Of a DNA stretch of 64,000 nt, positions 12,053-21,285 are shown piece after piece. Source of the stretch: Anthonomus grandis grandis (Eukaryota; Arthropoda; Insecta; Coleoptera; Curculionidae). Under the pieces are notes generated by a model. It ran no database searches. It was not told the origin of the DNA and worked only from the letters and a program-made list of their open reading frames with translations. The first letter of the stretch is position 1. Every line of letters begins with the position of its first letter. The translations under genes were made by a program, and so were the position numbers. The stretch covers positions 1,798,001 to 1,862,000 of the forward strand of contig NC_065550.1 of the NCBI RefSeq assembly GCF_022605725.1. The letters run 5' to 3'.

Positions 12053-13698
12053 TAAGCCGCCCCCGTTGAAACGTCGTGCTGGGAACGACTTTCAAAATCA
12101 CCTTCAATAGGCAGTGGACACACTTTGGAAAATGCTCGCTTATAAGTGCCACCAGAAGTCTTAACCGTGACGACTCGGACGACATCGTCGGATCCAGGAT
12201 GGATTTCCATAACTCGTCCCATAGGCCATTGCAATGGTGGAACCACATCGTCCTTCAACAAAACCAACATTCCAGGTTTCAAGCTTAGCTTCCCTTCAAG
12301 TTTCCACTTAGCTCTGGTCTGAAGACTTCCCAAATATTCCCGATGCCACCTTCTCCAAAAATGTTGCACCAATTGTTGAAGCCGGTCAAATTGTGTCAGT
12401 CGGTTAACTGGCATATTCTCGACATCTCTTTGTGGCAAGGAAGTAAGTTTTCGTCCTATCAGGAAGTGAGATGGTGTCAGGGATTCAAGGTCATCGGATA
12501 AGGGTAGCAAAGGGCGAGAATTAAGAATCGCTTCCACCTGCACGAGTACAGTACTGAATTGCTCAAAATTTAGATGAGTCTGGCTCATTATGCGAATTAA
12601 ATGGTATTTACAGGATTTTACTGCAGCCTCCCATAGTCCACCAAAATGAGGTGCTCTTGGCGGAATAAAATGCCAATAAATTTTATTTTTTGTCAAATAA
12701 TCACCTATACTTGTATCAGGTAAAGAGCTCAGCAATGCACCCAACTGCTTGATTTCATTCGCAGCCCCTACGAAATTAGTGCCATTGTCCGTAAAAATAT
12801 CAGAAGGCAATCCTCTTCTTGACACAAACCTTTTTAGTGCATTTAGAAAGCCTTCGGTAGAAAGATCGCCTACAAGCTCCAAATGCACAGCCTTTGTAAC
12901 AACGCAAATAAATACGCATAAATAGGCCTTGACCAATATACGATTTCGCGATTTCCCATCCTTTAAGAAATACGGACCGGCAAAATCTATACCTACTCTT
13001 TGAAAGGGAAAGGCTTGACAAACACGATACTCAGGCAGATTTCCCATCTTCGGATTTGCAATACTAGGATTAATTTTAAAACATCGAAGGCATTTACGAA
13101 TAACAGCCCTGATAGTACTTTTACCATGTATAATCCAAACTCTATCTCGCAAACTACAATGCACCATCTTAGGCGTAGCATGTAAAAGCCTTTTATGTTC
13201 AAACTCTATTAATAATAAAGACAGCACATTTTTATTTGAAAGTATAGCTGGATGTTTTTGTTTATAACTCAATTTTGAGTTTTTTAATCGACCGCCTACT
13301 CTTAAGATATTGTCACAAAGAAAGGGGTCTAAAGACAAAATTTTGGATTTCTTAGATATAGGTTTCGCGTCTTTTAAAACTGATATTTCATGACAGAAAT
13401 CTTGAGACTGAGCAAGTTGTATCAAACCATTAAATGAATTGTCCAGCTCAGTTATAGATAAAAAACCAAATATTTTTAATTGTTTGTTTTTGCAGTTATT
13501 TATAAATCTTAACATATAGGCAAATATGCGCTGTAATTTTGAAAATGAAGAATATTTGTTAATCAAAAATATTTCAGGAGCCTTTACCAAAAAATTCAAA
13601 GTTCTAGCAGGTCGAGAATCGGGAATGTTCTCTAAATTTATTTTTTCTATAATAGGCCACATACATGGCTCCATAGGTAACCATGCAGGACCGGACCA
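11980..13698 (-). CDS. pol: BEL/Pao pol, integrase part (continues the 17271 frame)
   Basis: Same reading frame as the gag-RT segment and separated from it only by the TGA at 13701-13699. Right after the stop comes the conserved BEL motif WSGPAWL. Domains in order: integrase zinc-binding region with H/H/C/C residues (HKRLLHATPKMVHC and AVIRKCLRCFK); the catalytic core with VGIDFAGPYF (first Asp), FTDNGTNFVGA (second Asp) and RAPHFGGLWEAAVKSCK (Glu), so the DDE triad is intact; then the BEL-type C-terminal domain with FDRLQQLVQHFWRRWHREYL and KPGMLVLLKDD. The frame runs through the polypurine region into the 3' LTR and stops at 11980-11982. As the stop stands, integrase would need readthrough to be made. 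Confidence 0.95.
   Translation of the reverse strand, partial: WSGPAWLPMEPCMWPIIEKINLENIPDSRPARTLNFLVKAPEIFLINKYSSFSKLQRIFAYMLRFINNCKNKQLKIFGFLSITELDNSFNGLIQLAQSQDFCHEISVLKDAKPISKKSKILSLDPFLCDNILRVGGRLKNSKLSYKQKHPAILSNKNVLSLLLIEFEHKRLLHATPKMVHCSLRDRVWIIHGKSTIRAVIRKCLRCFKINPSIANPKMGNLPEYRVCQAFPFQRVGIDFAGPYFLKDGKSRNRILVKAYLCVFICVVTKAVHLELVGDLSTEGFLNALKRFVSRRGLPSDIFTDNGTNFVGAANEIKQLGALLSSLPDTSIGDYLTKNKIYWHFIPPRAPHFGGLWEAAVKSCKYHLIRIMSQTHLNFEQFSTVLVQVEAILNSRPLLPLSDDLESLTPSHFLIGRKLTSLPQRDVENMPVNRLTQFDRLQQLVQHFWRRWHREYLGSLQTRAKWKLEGKLSLKPGMLVLLKDDVVPPLQWPMGRVMEIHPGSDDVVRVVTVKTSGGTYKRAFSKVCPLPIEGDFESRSQHDVSTGAAYVESEIEEVATAEWPPNDATEGSD
12053..12068 (-). promoter_or_regulatory. Putative polypurine tract of BEL element
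   Basis: On the minus strand the 3' LTR (TGTTGAGTCC) is preceded by CAACGGGGGCGGCTTA. This G-rich stretch is the likely plus-strand primer. It lies inside the pol reading frame, so its sequence is constrained twice. The exact primer borders are inferred from position. Confidence 0.5.
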
Positions 13699-16600
13699 TC
13701 ATAATTTAGAATCCTTTAGATCTACAGGACTTGAACCACGAGATATAATATCAGCCGGGTTGTCATTTGACTTTACATATCTCCAATTTGTAATATTAGA
13801 TTTATCCTGAATAGTCGCGACACGATTGGAAGCGAAAGTTTTTAAATTGCTCGCATCGGAAGCTAAAACTATGGTCGAATCTGTCCAATAGTAAATGCTA
13901 GAAACATTTGTGGACAGTGAATCAGCAACCCTTGTCATCAAATTGGTCAACAAAACAGCTCCACAGAGCTCAAGCCTAGGAAGTGTTATCGTTTTTAATG
14001 GTGCTATGCGGGATTTAGCACAAAATAATTCAACCAAGATATCACCCTTTTGATTTCTGGATACAGCATAAATACATGCTCCGTAAGCAGATATTGAAGC
14101 ATCGCAAAACCCGTGTAACGTAATGTCTATAGAGTTGGGTAAGATGATATGACGCGGAATTTTTAAACTATTTAAGTCGAAAGTTTCTTTAACAAACTTT
14201 ATAAAGGTAGTGTAAATACTTATTGGCACAGTTTCGTCCCAATCAATTTTTTCCCTCCATAACTGTTGCAAAATTAACTTAGCTCGGACAACAACAGGGC
14301 CTATCAGACCAAGAGGGTCAAATATCTGAGACACTGTAGAAAGAATAATTCTTTTAGTAACACGATTACGCAAGTTATGATCAAAATTAACAGAGTAACT
14401 TAACAAATCCTCATTGGGGTTCCATAAAAGACCCAACGTTTTAACAGCCTTATTATCAGTTATAAAATATTGAGGTAATCTACTACCGTCTTCTGAAATT
14501 TCTAAAATCTTCCTTTTGTTCGACGCCCATTTACGTAATTTAAAATGTGCGGTGTCTAAAAGTTTCATAATAGAGTTTTTTAAAATTTGAGCCTCTTCAA
14601 TTGTTGAAGCGCCACTTATTAAGTCGTCAACGTAAAAATCCCTTAAAATTATTTTGCATTCATTAGGATAAATTTTCATATTGTCATAAGCTATCTGATG
14701 AAGCGAGCGAATTGCCAAAAATGAAGCAGGTGCTGTACCGTAGGTAACGGTATTCAGCCTATATTCCTGAATTTTATCAGAATCAGTAAACCGCCAAAAG
14801 ATTCTTTGCAAATCGCGATCTGAATCTTCAACCTGCACCATTCTATACATCTTTTCTACGTCGGCAATAATCACGCAATTATGACAACGAAATCTGCAAA
14901 TTATAGAAAAAAGTTCGTCCTGTATGACTGGGCCGACTTTTAAGACATTATTTAAAGAAAGACCGCTAGAAGTTTTGCACGAAGCATTAAATACAACTCG
15001 GCATTTTGTGGTTAGACTCGACTCTTTAAGGACAGGGTGGTGAGGCATATAATAAATTTTACTTGACTCATTAAAATCATCAAATTGTGCAGAAACCAGA
15101 GACATGTGACCTAATTCAATATATTCATAAATGAATTTATGATATTCATTCTTAAGCGAAGGATTCTTATGCAATCTTTTCTCAAGATTGCAAAATTGTT
15201 TTAAAGCTATCTCTCTGGATTCGCCCAATTTGGAAAAATTGTTCCGTTTAGGCAAACTAACAATAAATCTGCCCTTCTGATCGCGTTTAGTTGTTTTTAA
15301 GAAATAGTTCTCACATTCCCGTTCCTCTTTCGATTGAGTTACTCTCGGCAAAACCTCTTCACTTTTCCAAAATCGCTCCACCTTCTGATCAAGATCAAAA
15401 TTGCTAACTAAAGTATTTAAATTACAAACAACTTGCTTTGACAAATTCAAGTTTAAGTTTATAGGACCCGATATGATCCATCCCAAATGGGTTTTTTGAA
15501 CTATAGGCATGCCATTTCCTAAATTAATTTGCCCTATACAGAGCAATGTCAAAAAAACTGCAGCTTCAAGTAACATATCAATGGGCTTTGATATATTGAA
15601 ATTATCATCGGCTAATTTAATACCCTGGGGAAAGTCGAATTTCTCGCGATTAATAGTCATAGTTGGCAAGTTCTCAGTAATTTTGTCCAAAATTAAAAAA
15701 TTCAAATCCGTAAAATATTTTCCATGAGAGGAATGTATTCTTGTTTTAGTTGAGAATTTAACATAAACTAAATTTCTGCTAATTCCGCGAATTGGAATAT
15801 TGACGCTTTGTTTTTTAAGATCCAATTTATCTGCTAATTCTGTTGTGATATAATTAGATTGACTACCAGAGTCCAACAACGCTCGACATAATATCGGGGT
15901 ACCTAATTTATCATAAATGATTACATTCGCAGTTGAAAGCAATATGTAATTATTCGAATTTTGGTTTAATAATGCAGTTTCGGGTTCCACCATACTAGTG
16001 CCTGATTTAGAATCTTCATTTTGATTATTTGACCTAGAGCTAAATGCAATAGCATTTAACTCTTCAGTAACGGGATTAGAAATAGAGCCTTTATCTTGAT
16101 TTGTTAAATGAAGCAAGGTGTTATGACCTTTATGGCACTTCCGGCAATCTTCACCTTTACAGTCCTTGTTTGCGTGCCCAGCACGAAGGCACTTTGTGCA
16201 AAGATGTAATTTCCTTACTTCATTTAATCTGTTTTCAACTGGCAGATTCAAAAATCGATGACAATAATAAATTAAATGGCAACCTTTACAAAAATTGCAA
16301 ACTTTAGAATCCTGAGATACGTGAGAAACTTGTAACTGTTTAAATCCCTTTAACATACTATCAGTATGCAAATTAAAATTGACCATTTCTAAAGTTTGAC
16401 AACGGTGCATTAAGAATTTAATTAAATCTTCATATGTAGGCAGCGTCGATGCATCATTGCCTAAAGAGTTTTCCCACTCTCTTCGTGTAAAAAAATCTAA
16501 TTTGGAAGTAATCACAAAAATTAAAATAGAGTCCCAACTCTTAACTGGTTGCTTTAGAGCTTCCAGTGATCTAATGTTTTTTTGTAAGGTATCTAATAAG

Positions 16601-17271
16601 CTTCTTAAACCCTCTTTAGATTCTTTTTTTAAATTTGGAATATCAAAAATACCCTTAATGTGGCTATTAATTATTATTCGGGTATTTTTATAACGCTCGC
16701 AAATCAATTCCCATGCAATGATATAATTATCATTACTTAATTGTAATGATTGTACACAATGCAAGGCTTCTCCTTTTAAAGACGATAATAAATAATGAAA
16801 CTTCTGAATTCCATGCAAATTATTATTTTCGTGAATTAATGATTTAAAGGTATCATGAAAATGCAACCAAAATTGAATATTTCCATCAAAAGTCCGTAAA
16901 TTTAAAGGCGGTAATTTCACGTTTGAAAAAGCATCTAGAGGAGGATCTAACGATTGTTCAGATCTGCTATTAATTTGTTGGGTAAATTTATCAATTAGCG
17001 ACCGTGCTTTAGCAATACTAACATAAAACCGATTTTCGAATGAATTTCTTTTAACTTCATGTTCTGAAGAATCACCAACCTCCTCCTCTATACTCAACTG
17101 ACATATTTCAAAATTCTCTAACAAGTTTTCGGCTTTTCCTAAACGCACTTTTAGTTCGAACAAATTCGAATCAACCGTAAATGCTTCAAGATAGTTCTTA
17201 AAGCTTGTCAAAGACGCTTTAATCACTCCTCTTTTTTGTTTTAGGGTTTTTGCTTTTTCCTCAACACTCAT
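13699..17271 (-). CDS. gag-pol: BEL/Pao gag-protease-RT-RNase H polyprotein
   Basis: A 1190-residue frame from a genuine ATG at 17271. Gag (about 1-320) is followed by three Cys-rich zinc knuckles (CNFCKGCHLIYYCHRF, CTKCLRAGHANKDC and CRKCHKGH, about 325-385). The Pao-type aspartic protease has its active site at LLDSGSQSNYI (about 466-475). In the reverse transcriptase the catalytic box is FYVDDLISG (YVDD at 880-883). RNase H follows with GFCDASISAYGACIY (about 1054) and YWTDSTIVLA (about 1128). The frame ends in NPADIISRG...DSKL and a TGA at 13701-13699, where family members have Trp (the usual 'LWW.GP.WL' junction), so TGG to TGA is likely. All catalytic motifs upstream are intact. No frameshift separates gag from pol, as is usual for BEL elements. 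Confidence 0.96.
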   Translation of the reverse strand: MSVEEKAKTLKQKRGVIKASLTSFKNYLEAFTVDSNLFELKVRLGKAENLLENFEICQLSIEEEVGDSSEHEVKRNSFENRFYVSIAKARSLIDKFTQQINSRSEQSLDPPLDAFSNVKLPPLNLRTFDGNIQFWLHFHDTFKSLIHENNNLHGIQKFHYLLSSLKGEALHCVQSLQLSNDNYIIAWELICERYKNTRIIINSHIKGIFDIPNLKKESKEGLRSLLDTLQKNIRSLEALKQPVKSWDSILIFVITSKLDFFTRREWENSLGNDASTLPTYEDLIKFLMHRCQTLEMVNFNLHTDSMLKGFKQLQVSHVSQDSKVCNFCKGCHLIYYCHRFLNLPVENRLNEVRKLHLCTKCLRAGHANKDCKGEDCRKCHKGHNTLLHLTNQDKGSISNPVTEELNAIAFSSRSNNQNEDSKSGTSMVEPETALLNQNSNNYILLSTANVIIYDKLGTPILCRALLDSGSQSNYITTELADKLDLKKQSVNIPIRGISRNLVYVKFSTKTRIHSSHGKYFTDLNFLILDKITENLPTMTINREKFDFPQGIKLADDNFNISKPIDMLLEAAVFLTLLCIGQINLGNGMPIVQKTHLGWIISGPINLNLNLSKQVVCNLNTLVSNFDLDQKVERFWKSEEVLPRVTQSKEERECENYFLKTTKRDQKGRFIVSLPKRNNFSKLGESREIALKQFCNLEKRLHKNPSLKNEYHKFIYEYIELGHMSLVSAQFDDFNESSKIYYMPHHPVLKESSLTTKCRVVFNASCKTSSGLSLNNVLKVGPVIQDELFSIICRFRCHNCVIIADVEKMYRMVQVEDSDRDLQRIFWRFTDSDKIQEYRLNTVTYGTAPASFLAIRSLHQIAYDNMKIYPNECKIILRDFYVDDLISGASTIEEAQILKNSIMKLLDTAHFKLRKWASNKRKILEISEDGSRLPQYFITDNKAVKTLGLLWNPNEDLLSYSVNFDHNLRNRVTKRIILSTVSQIFDPLGLIGPVVVRAKLILQQLWREKIDWDETVPISIYTTFIKFVKETFDLNSLKIPRHIILPNSIDITLHGFCDASISAYGACIYAVSRNQKGDILVELFCAKSRIAPLKTITLPRLELCGAVLLTNLMTRVADSLSTNVSSIYYWTDSTIVLASDASNLKTFASNRVATIQDKSNITNWRYVKSNDNPADIISRGSSPVDLKDSKL

Positions 17272-18011
17272 TTTGTATTATATTATTTTATTTTTAAATT
17301 AAATCAGGGAAAATAAGCAAAGAAAAAGACAACAAATACGTTAAAATACTAATAATTATGTTAAATAAATTTTCCTTATTCTCAAATAAAATAAAGACAC
17401 AACGGCAACATCGTGGTGCTTTTGGTCAAATCGTAGGTAGCGCCACAAGTAAGCAATATGGATCGATGCACACGACCGATTTCGAATATGGATCGATGCA
17501 CACAATCTCGTAGGGGTCAAAGCGGTCAAACAATAGCCTCTATCTGGGGCTACATGAACATGAAGACCATACCAAGACACGATACAAGATACAAGTATTC
17601 AAACTTTTCAAATTTAAAGTCAAGTTTTGATACTATTTATTATAATTTCAACTACACACTTTTAATTTACGATCGAAATAAACAATACTTACATTTCTTT
17701 TGGTAGCTATGGAGAGATCAGCTGCTAAGTATAAAGCCCATAAACAACTTACTTTCATCTTTTAGTTAGGTAATTATTTCAATATAAAATACTGTACTTA
17801 TGCAAATGAGTGCAAATTCTAAAATAAAGGATTAAATAATCAAGGGAAAGGACACTTACTTGCACTTTATTCTTCGCTGTCGATTTACGGTAACTCTGCG
17901 GCTAATAAAGGCAGCGAGAAACGGCCATCTTTGCTCGGAATACGGGAACCAAACCAAGGAAACAAAGGGCAAGGCTTTACACTCTGGCCTTTTGCTTTTC
18001 TTCTATCCAGA
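17272..18011 (-). other. BEL untranslated leader
   Basis: About 740 bases between the primer binding site and the gag ATG, without long frames. Contains a direct repeat of 19 bp (AATATGGATCGATGCACAC) at 17455-17473 and 17485-17503, with a 30-bp period. Packaging or promoter functions may lie here, but nothing specific is visible. Confidence 0.7.
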
Positions 18012-18023
18012 CTTGAAGGACCA
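18012..18023 (-). promoter_or_regulatory. Putative primer binding site (tRNA-Tyr-like)
   Basis: Two bases beyond the 5' LTR, the minus strand begins TGGTCCTTCAAG. It is complementary to a tRNA 3' end of the form CTTGAAGGACCA. From memory, insect tRNA-Tyr ends CTCGAAGGACCA, which would match at 11 of 12 positions. The position right behind the LTR is decisive for a PBS; the tRNA identity is an inference. Confidence 0.65.
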
Positions 18024-18025
18024 TA

Positions 18026-18260
18026 TGTGCGATTAATAAACTAATCGAATTCTTATCTCGTAAATCTTATTTATTCAAATATAATTACAAATTAAATTAT
18101 TGAACTAAATATGAAAATGTCTTAAAAAACGAGACGCCATCCCGACGTTTTTTTTTTGATCTGTCTATTCTCCGCTGACGTGTTCGGTCAGTCACTCCCC
18201 TCCGTCGCGTCATTGGGCGGCCATTCCGCCGTTGCCACTTCCTCGATCTCGGACTCAACA
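18026..18260 (-). repeat. BEL 5' LTR
   Basis: 235 bp, TG...CA borders, nearly identical to 11819-12052. In the element's orientation this is the upstream LTR and should carry the promoter. Because the 3' end of pol overlaps the LTR, this copy also contains the last codons of pol, out of context. Confidence 0.95.
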
Positions 18261-18265
18261 ATGTT
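18261..18265. repeat. Target-site duplication of BEL element, right (ATGTT)
   Basis: Identical to 11814-11818; see the left copy. Confidence 0.9.
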
Positions 18266-18735
18266 TATGTTTTTTATATTCGGATTTTTTGGGCAGCGCC
18301 AATAGCTCGCCGGACGGTCGCCGGACGGTCGCCACCACAATTGCAACACTCTGCCGGTGTTGCTCTATCTTTTTCACTATCTGAGTAGTGGTGTTCGCCC
18401 TTGCATTTGTGGCAATGCGGCTTTGCGTTGCAATTGCTCATGACGTATCCATATTCTTGGCAGCGATGACACTGCCCAATTTGCTTCCTGTTGTCAATTG
18501 TGTGGTTGCTTAAGCGCTCAACACGGACTCTAATATTTAATATGCTTTCAATTTCGAACACGGCCTCTTGCTCTTTAGGGACGAGGAACCTGATGAGGTC
18601 CGTGGGCCTTCGGCGACCTGAGGCCGGCATGTCACCATCTTGTGAAGGCGGGGACATGCCCGCGTCTTCCCTGGTTCTTTTCTTTTTTTGTTCGCTTGGG
18701 TTTTTGTCGCTAGCCAGCCCCCCCTGCGCCATCTG
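18266..18735 (-). pseudogene. Jockey-type ORF1 (gag), N-terminal part with zinc knuckles
   Basis: ORF1 of a jockey-like LINE, an RNA-binding gag-like protein. Seen: a linker FLVPKEQEAVFEIESILNIR (about 18595-18540), then RVERLSNHTI, then the knuckles CHRCQEYGYVMSNCNAKPHC (about 18475-18416), CHKCKGEHHYSDS and CCNCGGDRPA. The frame is cut by the BEL insertion at 18266; the tail resumes at 11813. An 11-bp tandem duplication (CGCCGGACGGT, about 18308-18329) lies just behind the last knuckle and may explain the loss of the usual sequence there. The start codon is unsure, as upstream residues overlap in two frames. Confidence 0.75.
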
Positions 18736-18834
18736 GCGCTCTTCGAGCTTGGCGTTTTTGTTAGTAAGGGCATTTTTGTTAAAGGCGTAACACCGGTAAC
18801 AGTGTTCTAAAAAATCTGTCGCTTAAAAATAAAA

Positions 18835-19125
18835 ATACATAGATAAGCTCTCAAAGTCTACGTACCTGTGAATCCAACATCTCCTTGTACCAGAGCCAGA
18901 TTTCTTGCTGTCTTTTATTTTTTTTACTTCTCTTGCAAATTGACTTTGAAGATTTTTAATTTTTTGTTCTACCGCTTGCTTCTCGATTTTAAATTCTTTA
19001 CCAATTTCCATAAGGGCATCGTGCCTTAAGTTCTTGTTCTTATAGTTTTTGGTTTTAGAATCCCATAGATTTATTTTTAGTTTGTATGCCTCAATAAAGG
19101 CTATGACTTTAGCTTGTTCCTATTC
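18835..19125 (-). pseudogene. MADF-domain protein fragment
   Basis: The minus strand encodes VIAFIEAYKLKINLWDSKTK, NLRHDALMEIGKEFKIEK and IKNLQSQFAREVKKIKDSKK, then SGSG. This is the order of a MADF (Myb/SANT-like) DNA-binding domain: the 'LI.AV...P.LWD' start, middle helix, and 'K...LR..F..E..K...SGSG' end. The domain itself is open, but what follows (TRRCWIHRYVDFESLSMYF) looks frameshifted and then stops near 18823. MADF domains occur in host transcription factors and in the accessory ORF of PIF/Harbinger transposons. The neighbouring cluster of palindromic motifs and the absence of flanking exons favour the transposon origin, but this is inference. Confidence 0.7.
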
Positions 19126-19198
19126 CATTTCTCCAACGAAAACACACGGCCACGATGTCAACAAGGTAAGACGTCACTGAGTACCTACTCCTACTTTA

Positions 19199-19410
19199 AC
19201 ACTTTGTCGAATGTCGAACGTCGAAAACACGTCCACACACTACAGTCGATCGACTGCTCTTTCATTTTACCGCAAGCAATGGAAAATAAATCGTCATGTC
19301 AATCGACTAATTTTGTCGATCGACATCGTCGATTGCAATGTACACACTAAGTCGACAACGTCGATAGACATAGTCGATCGACAGTGTCGATTCGGTGTGG
19401 ACGCAGCTTT
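19199..19410. repeat. Cluster of TCGATCGAC palindromic motifs
   Basis: Within ~200 bp, TCGATCGAC occurs three times (about 19243, 19317, 19374), with further TCGAC/GTCGA/TCGAT half-sites between them. The cluster is bordered by GTCCACACACTACAGTCGAT on the left and AGTGTCGATTCGGTGTGGAC on the right, which are imperfect inverted copies of each other. It looks like the subterminal or terminal binding-site array of a DNA transposon, perhaps the one that carried the MADF ORF. Confidence 0.6.
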
Positions 19411-19516
19411 ATGTGATATAAAGTAAGTGATGTAAAACGGAATTTTGTTCAATGCAATAAAATTTTGCAAAATGTTAAAAATGTGTGTCTTCAAACATTA
19501 TTTATTCAGAAATCTA

Positions 19517-19730
19517 CAGGGTGACCACGGTAACTTTGGCAAAAATTGTAGGGTAGGTAGGGGGCTCCATAGGCAAGTATTTTGAGCATAGGAACCCATG
19601 TCCGGAAAAGCCCCCATTCGGAGATGGGACTGTTTTTAAAATTGGACCCTTAGTGGCAGGTGGGTAGGCAACCCGACGTATAGGAAAAGTTTTTTTTACT
19701 TTTTCTGAATACCATGTATTTTTTTTGTCA
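19517..19730 (+). repeat. Left terminal inverted repeat, ~215 bp
   Basis: Reads CAGGGTGACC ... through GGAAAAGCCCCCATTCGGAG to a CCATGTATTTTTTT-type end. It is matched as reverse complement by 21286-21497 with scattered differences and small indels. Confidence 0.88.
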
Positions 19731-19821
19731 ATGACAACGATAAATTTTTGCCGGAAACTTCAACCTGACTGACAGGAAAAAAAATCTGTTTCTTGCGCGT
19801 TTGTATGAGAAAAAGTAGACG

Positions 19822-20967
19822 ATGAACCGGCTAATTTTCCGCGAGCTTGCTGATGTGCATCTAGTTTATGGAGCTATAGGCAGTAATGCATTGGCGGCTC
19901 AGCGCTTGTACGCTTAGCGATTTCCACGGCGTGACCAGGTACAGCGTGTTTGTAAATGTCAACCGCACACTACGGGAAACGGGATCATCAAGTAAGTCTT
20001 GTTCTTTAAAAGTATTTTTTTATTGCCAAAGTATAAACTTATTGTAAGTCGTTTATACGGGACTATTAACTAGGTACAGCAGGAGCGAGGACGACTGCGT
20101 CTAGCACGTGATGGACTTGAAGATGCTGTAATGGCACGTATTGCCGACAATCCCCAAAAGAGCATTCGTTAGGTCGCTTCCGAAGTGGGTTGCAGCCACG
20201 GGACGGTATGGAATATCTTTCACGACAACAATTTACACCCATTTAAATTGAAGAAAGTTCAACATCTCTTTCCTGACGATCCCCCTCGGCCCCTTCACTT
20301 CTACCGATGGTTAAACCAACGCATTGGGGAAAATCCTGATTTCCTGCGGTATGTTTGTTCCACCGACGAAAAGGGCTTTTCTAGAGAAGATATGTTCAAC
20401 GCCCACAACAACCACTTTTGGTCAAAGGAGAACCCGCATGCCATGCATATCCGAGGATATCAAAAGAAGTTTTTTGCTAATGTTTGGGCTGGCATTGTCG
20501 GCGACCACTTTCTACTACACCACGTTCTACCCGCCCGCTTGAATGTAGAAAATTATTTGATATTTCTCCAAGGCCAGTTACAGGAATATTTTGAAGATTT
20601 GCCACTACAGATTATTAATAACATGTGGTGGCAGCACGATGGTTGTCCTGCGTACTGGCCAAGGCCGATCCAGGACTATTTAGATGAAATTTTCCCCAAT
20701 AGTTGGATAGGACGTTGGGGTCCCATAGCGTGGCCACCGAGGTCTCCTGATCTTAAGCCACCAGATTTCTTTCTGTGGGGCACCATGGAACAAATGGTGT
20801 ATCAAACACCACTGGATTCGGAGAAGGACTTAGCTGCGCGAATCGTAATGGCCGCAGAGTTCATTCGAGAGCAGCAGGGTGTTTTCGCTCGAATGCGAAC
20901 TTCATGGCACCAACGGATCGATAAATTCATCCAGGAGAACGGGCAGCACTTCGAGCATCTGTTGTAG
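19822..20967 (+). pseudogene. Mariner-type transposase, two stops and a frameshift
   Basis: From ATG 19822 the N-terminal domain reads MNRLIFRELADVHLVYGAIG, then an in-frame TAG and a +1 shift into VFVNVNRTLRETGSS. A possible 82-bp intron follows (GTAAGT at 19992, TAG at 20073). The main part resumes with LRLARDGLEDAVMARIADNP, a TAG within 'SIR*VASEVG', and then a clean 260-codon stretch to the TAG/TAA region at 20967. The catalytic domain has VCSTDEKGFSRE (first Asp), WWQHDGCPAYW (second) and WPPRSPDLKPPDFFLWG (third), with 41 residues between the second Asp and the Asp of PPDFF, i.e. DD41D spacing. It ends ENGQHFEHLL. The catalytic half is intact; the N-terminal half is broken. Family call is firm; the intron is a guess. 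Confidence 0.85.
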
Positions 20968-21285
20968 TGACCTTGTCCATCACTTTGTTTTTGTTTTATT
21001 TTAATTCTGTTAATTTAAGACTACTTTTACTTTAATAATTTTAGTTTTATGAGTTATCTCCGGTATTTTTTGTGAAGAGCTTTATTGCAATTATTACATC
21101 TTTTTGTTTTTAAACTAAAGCGTTTAATTTGTGGCTCGTGTACGATAGGTTGCCAGGATTGCCTTATTGCTTTCCCATCTGGCGCAAAAATTTCAATTTT
21201 AAAACAACCGCTCAATTTGCAACATTTGATCCGACTAGTGCGGTCTGTGCGGATATGAATTTTTATTTCAAAGTCAACCTGACAT

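Larger units (their letters stand above)
11819..18260 (-). mobile_element. BEL/Pao LTR retrotransposon, near-intact, 6.4 kb
   Basis: Complete element on the minus strand: 5' LTR 18026-18260, primer binding site 18012-18023, leader 18011-17272, one gag-pro-RT-RNaseH-integrase frame 17271-11980, a purine-rich tract just upstream of the 3' LTR, and 3' LTR 11819-12052. The LTRs differ by only two substitutions and one base in a T-run (234 versus 235 bp), so the insertion is recent. It sits inside a jockey-type ORF1 with ATGTT duplications. The only visible coding lesion is one TGA. It is the youngest-looking LTR element in the window and may still be mobilisable in trans. Confidence 0.95.
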
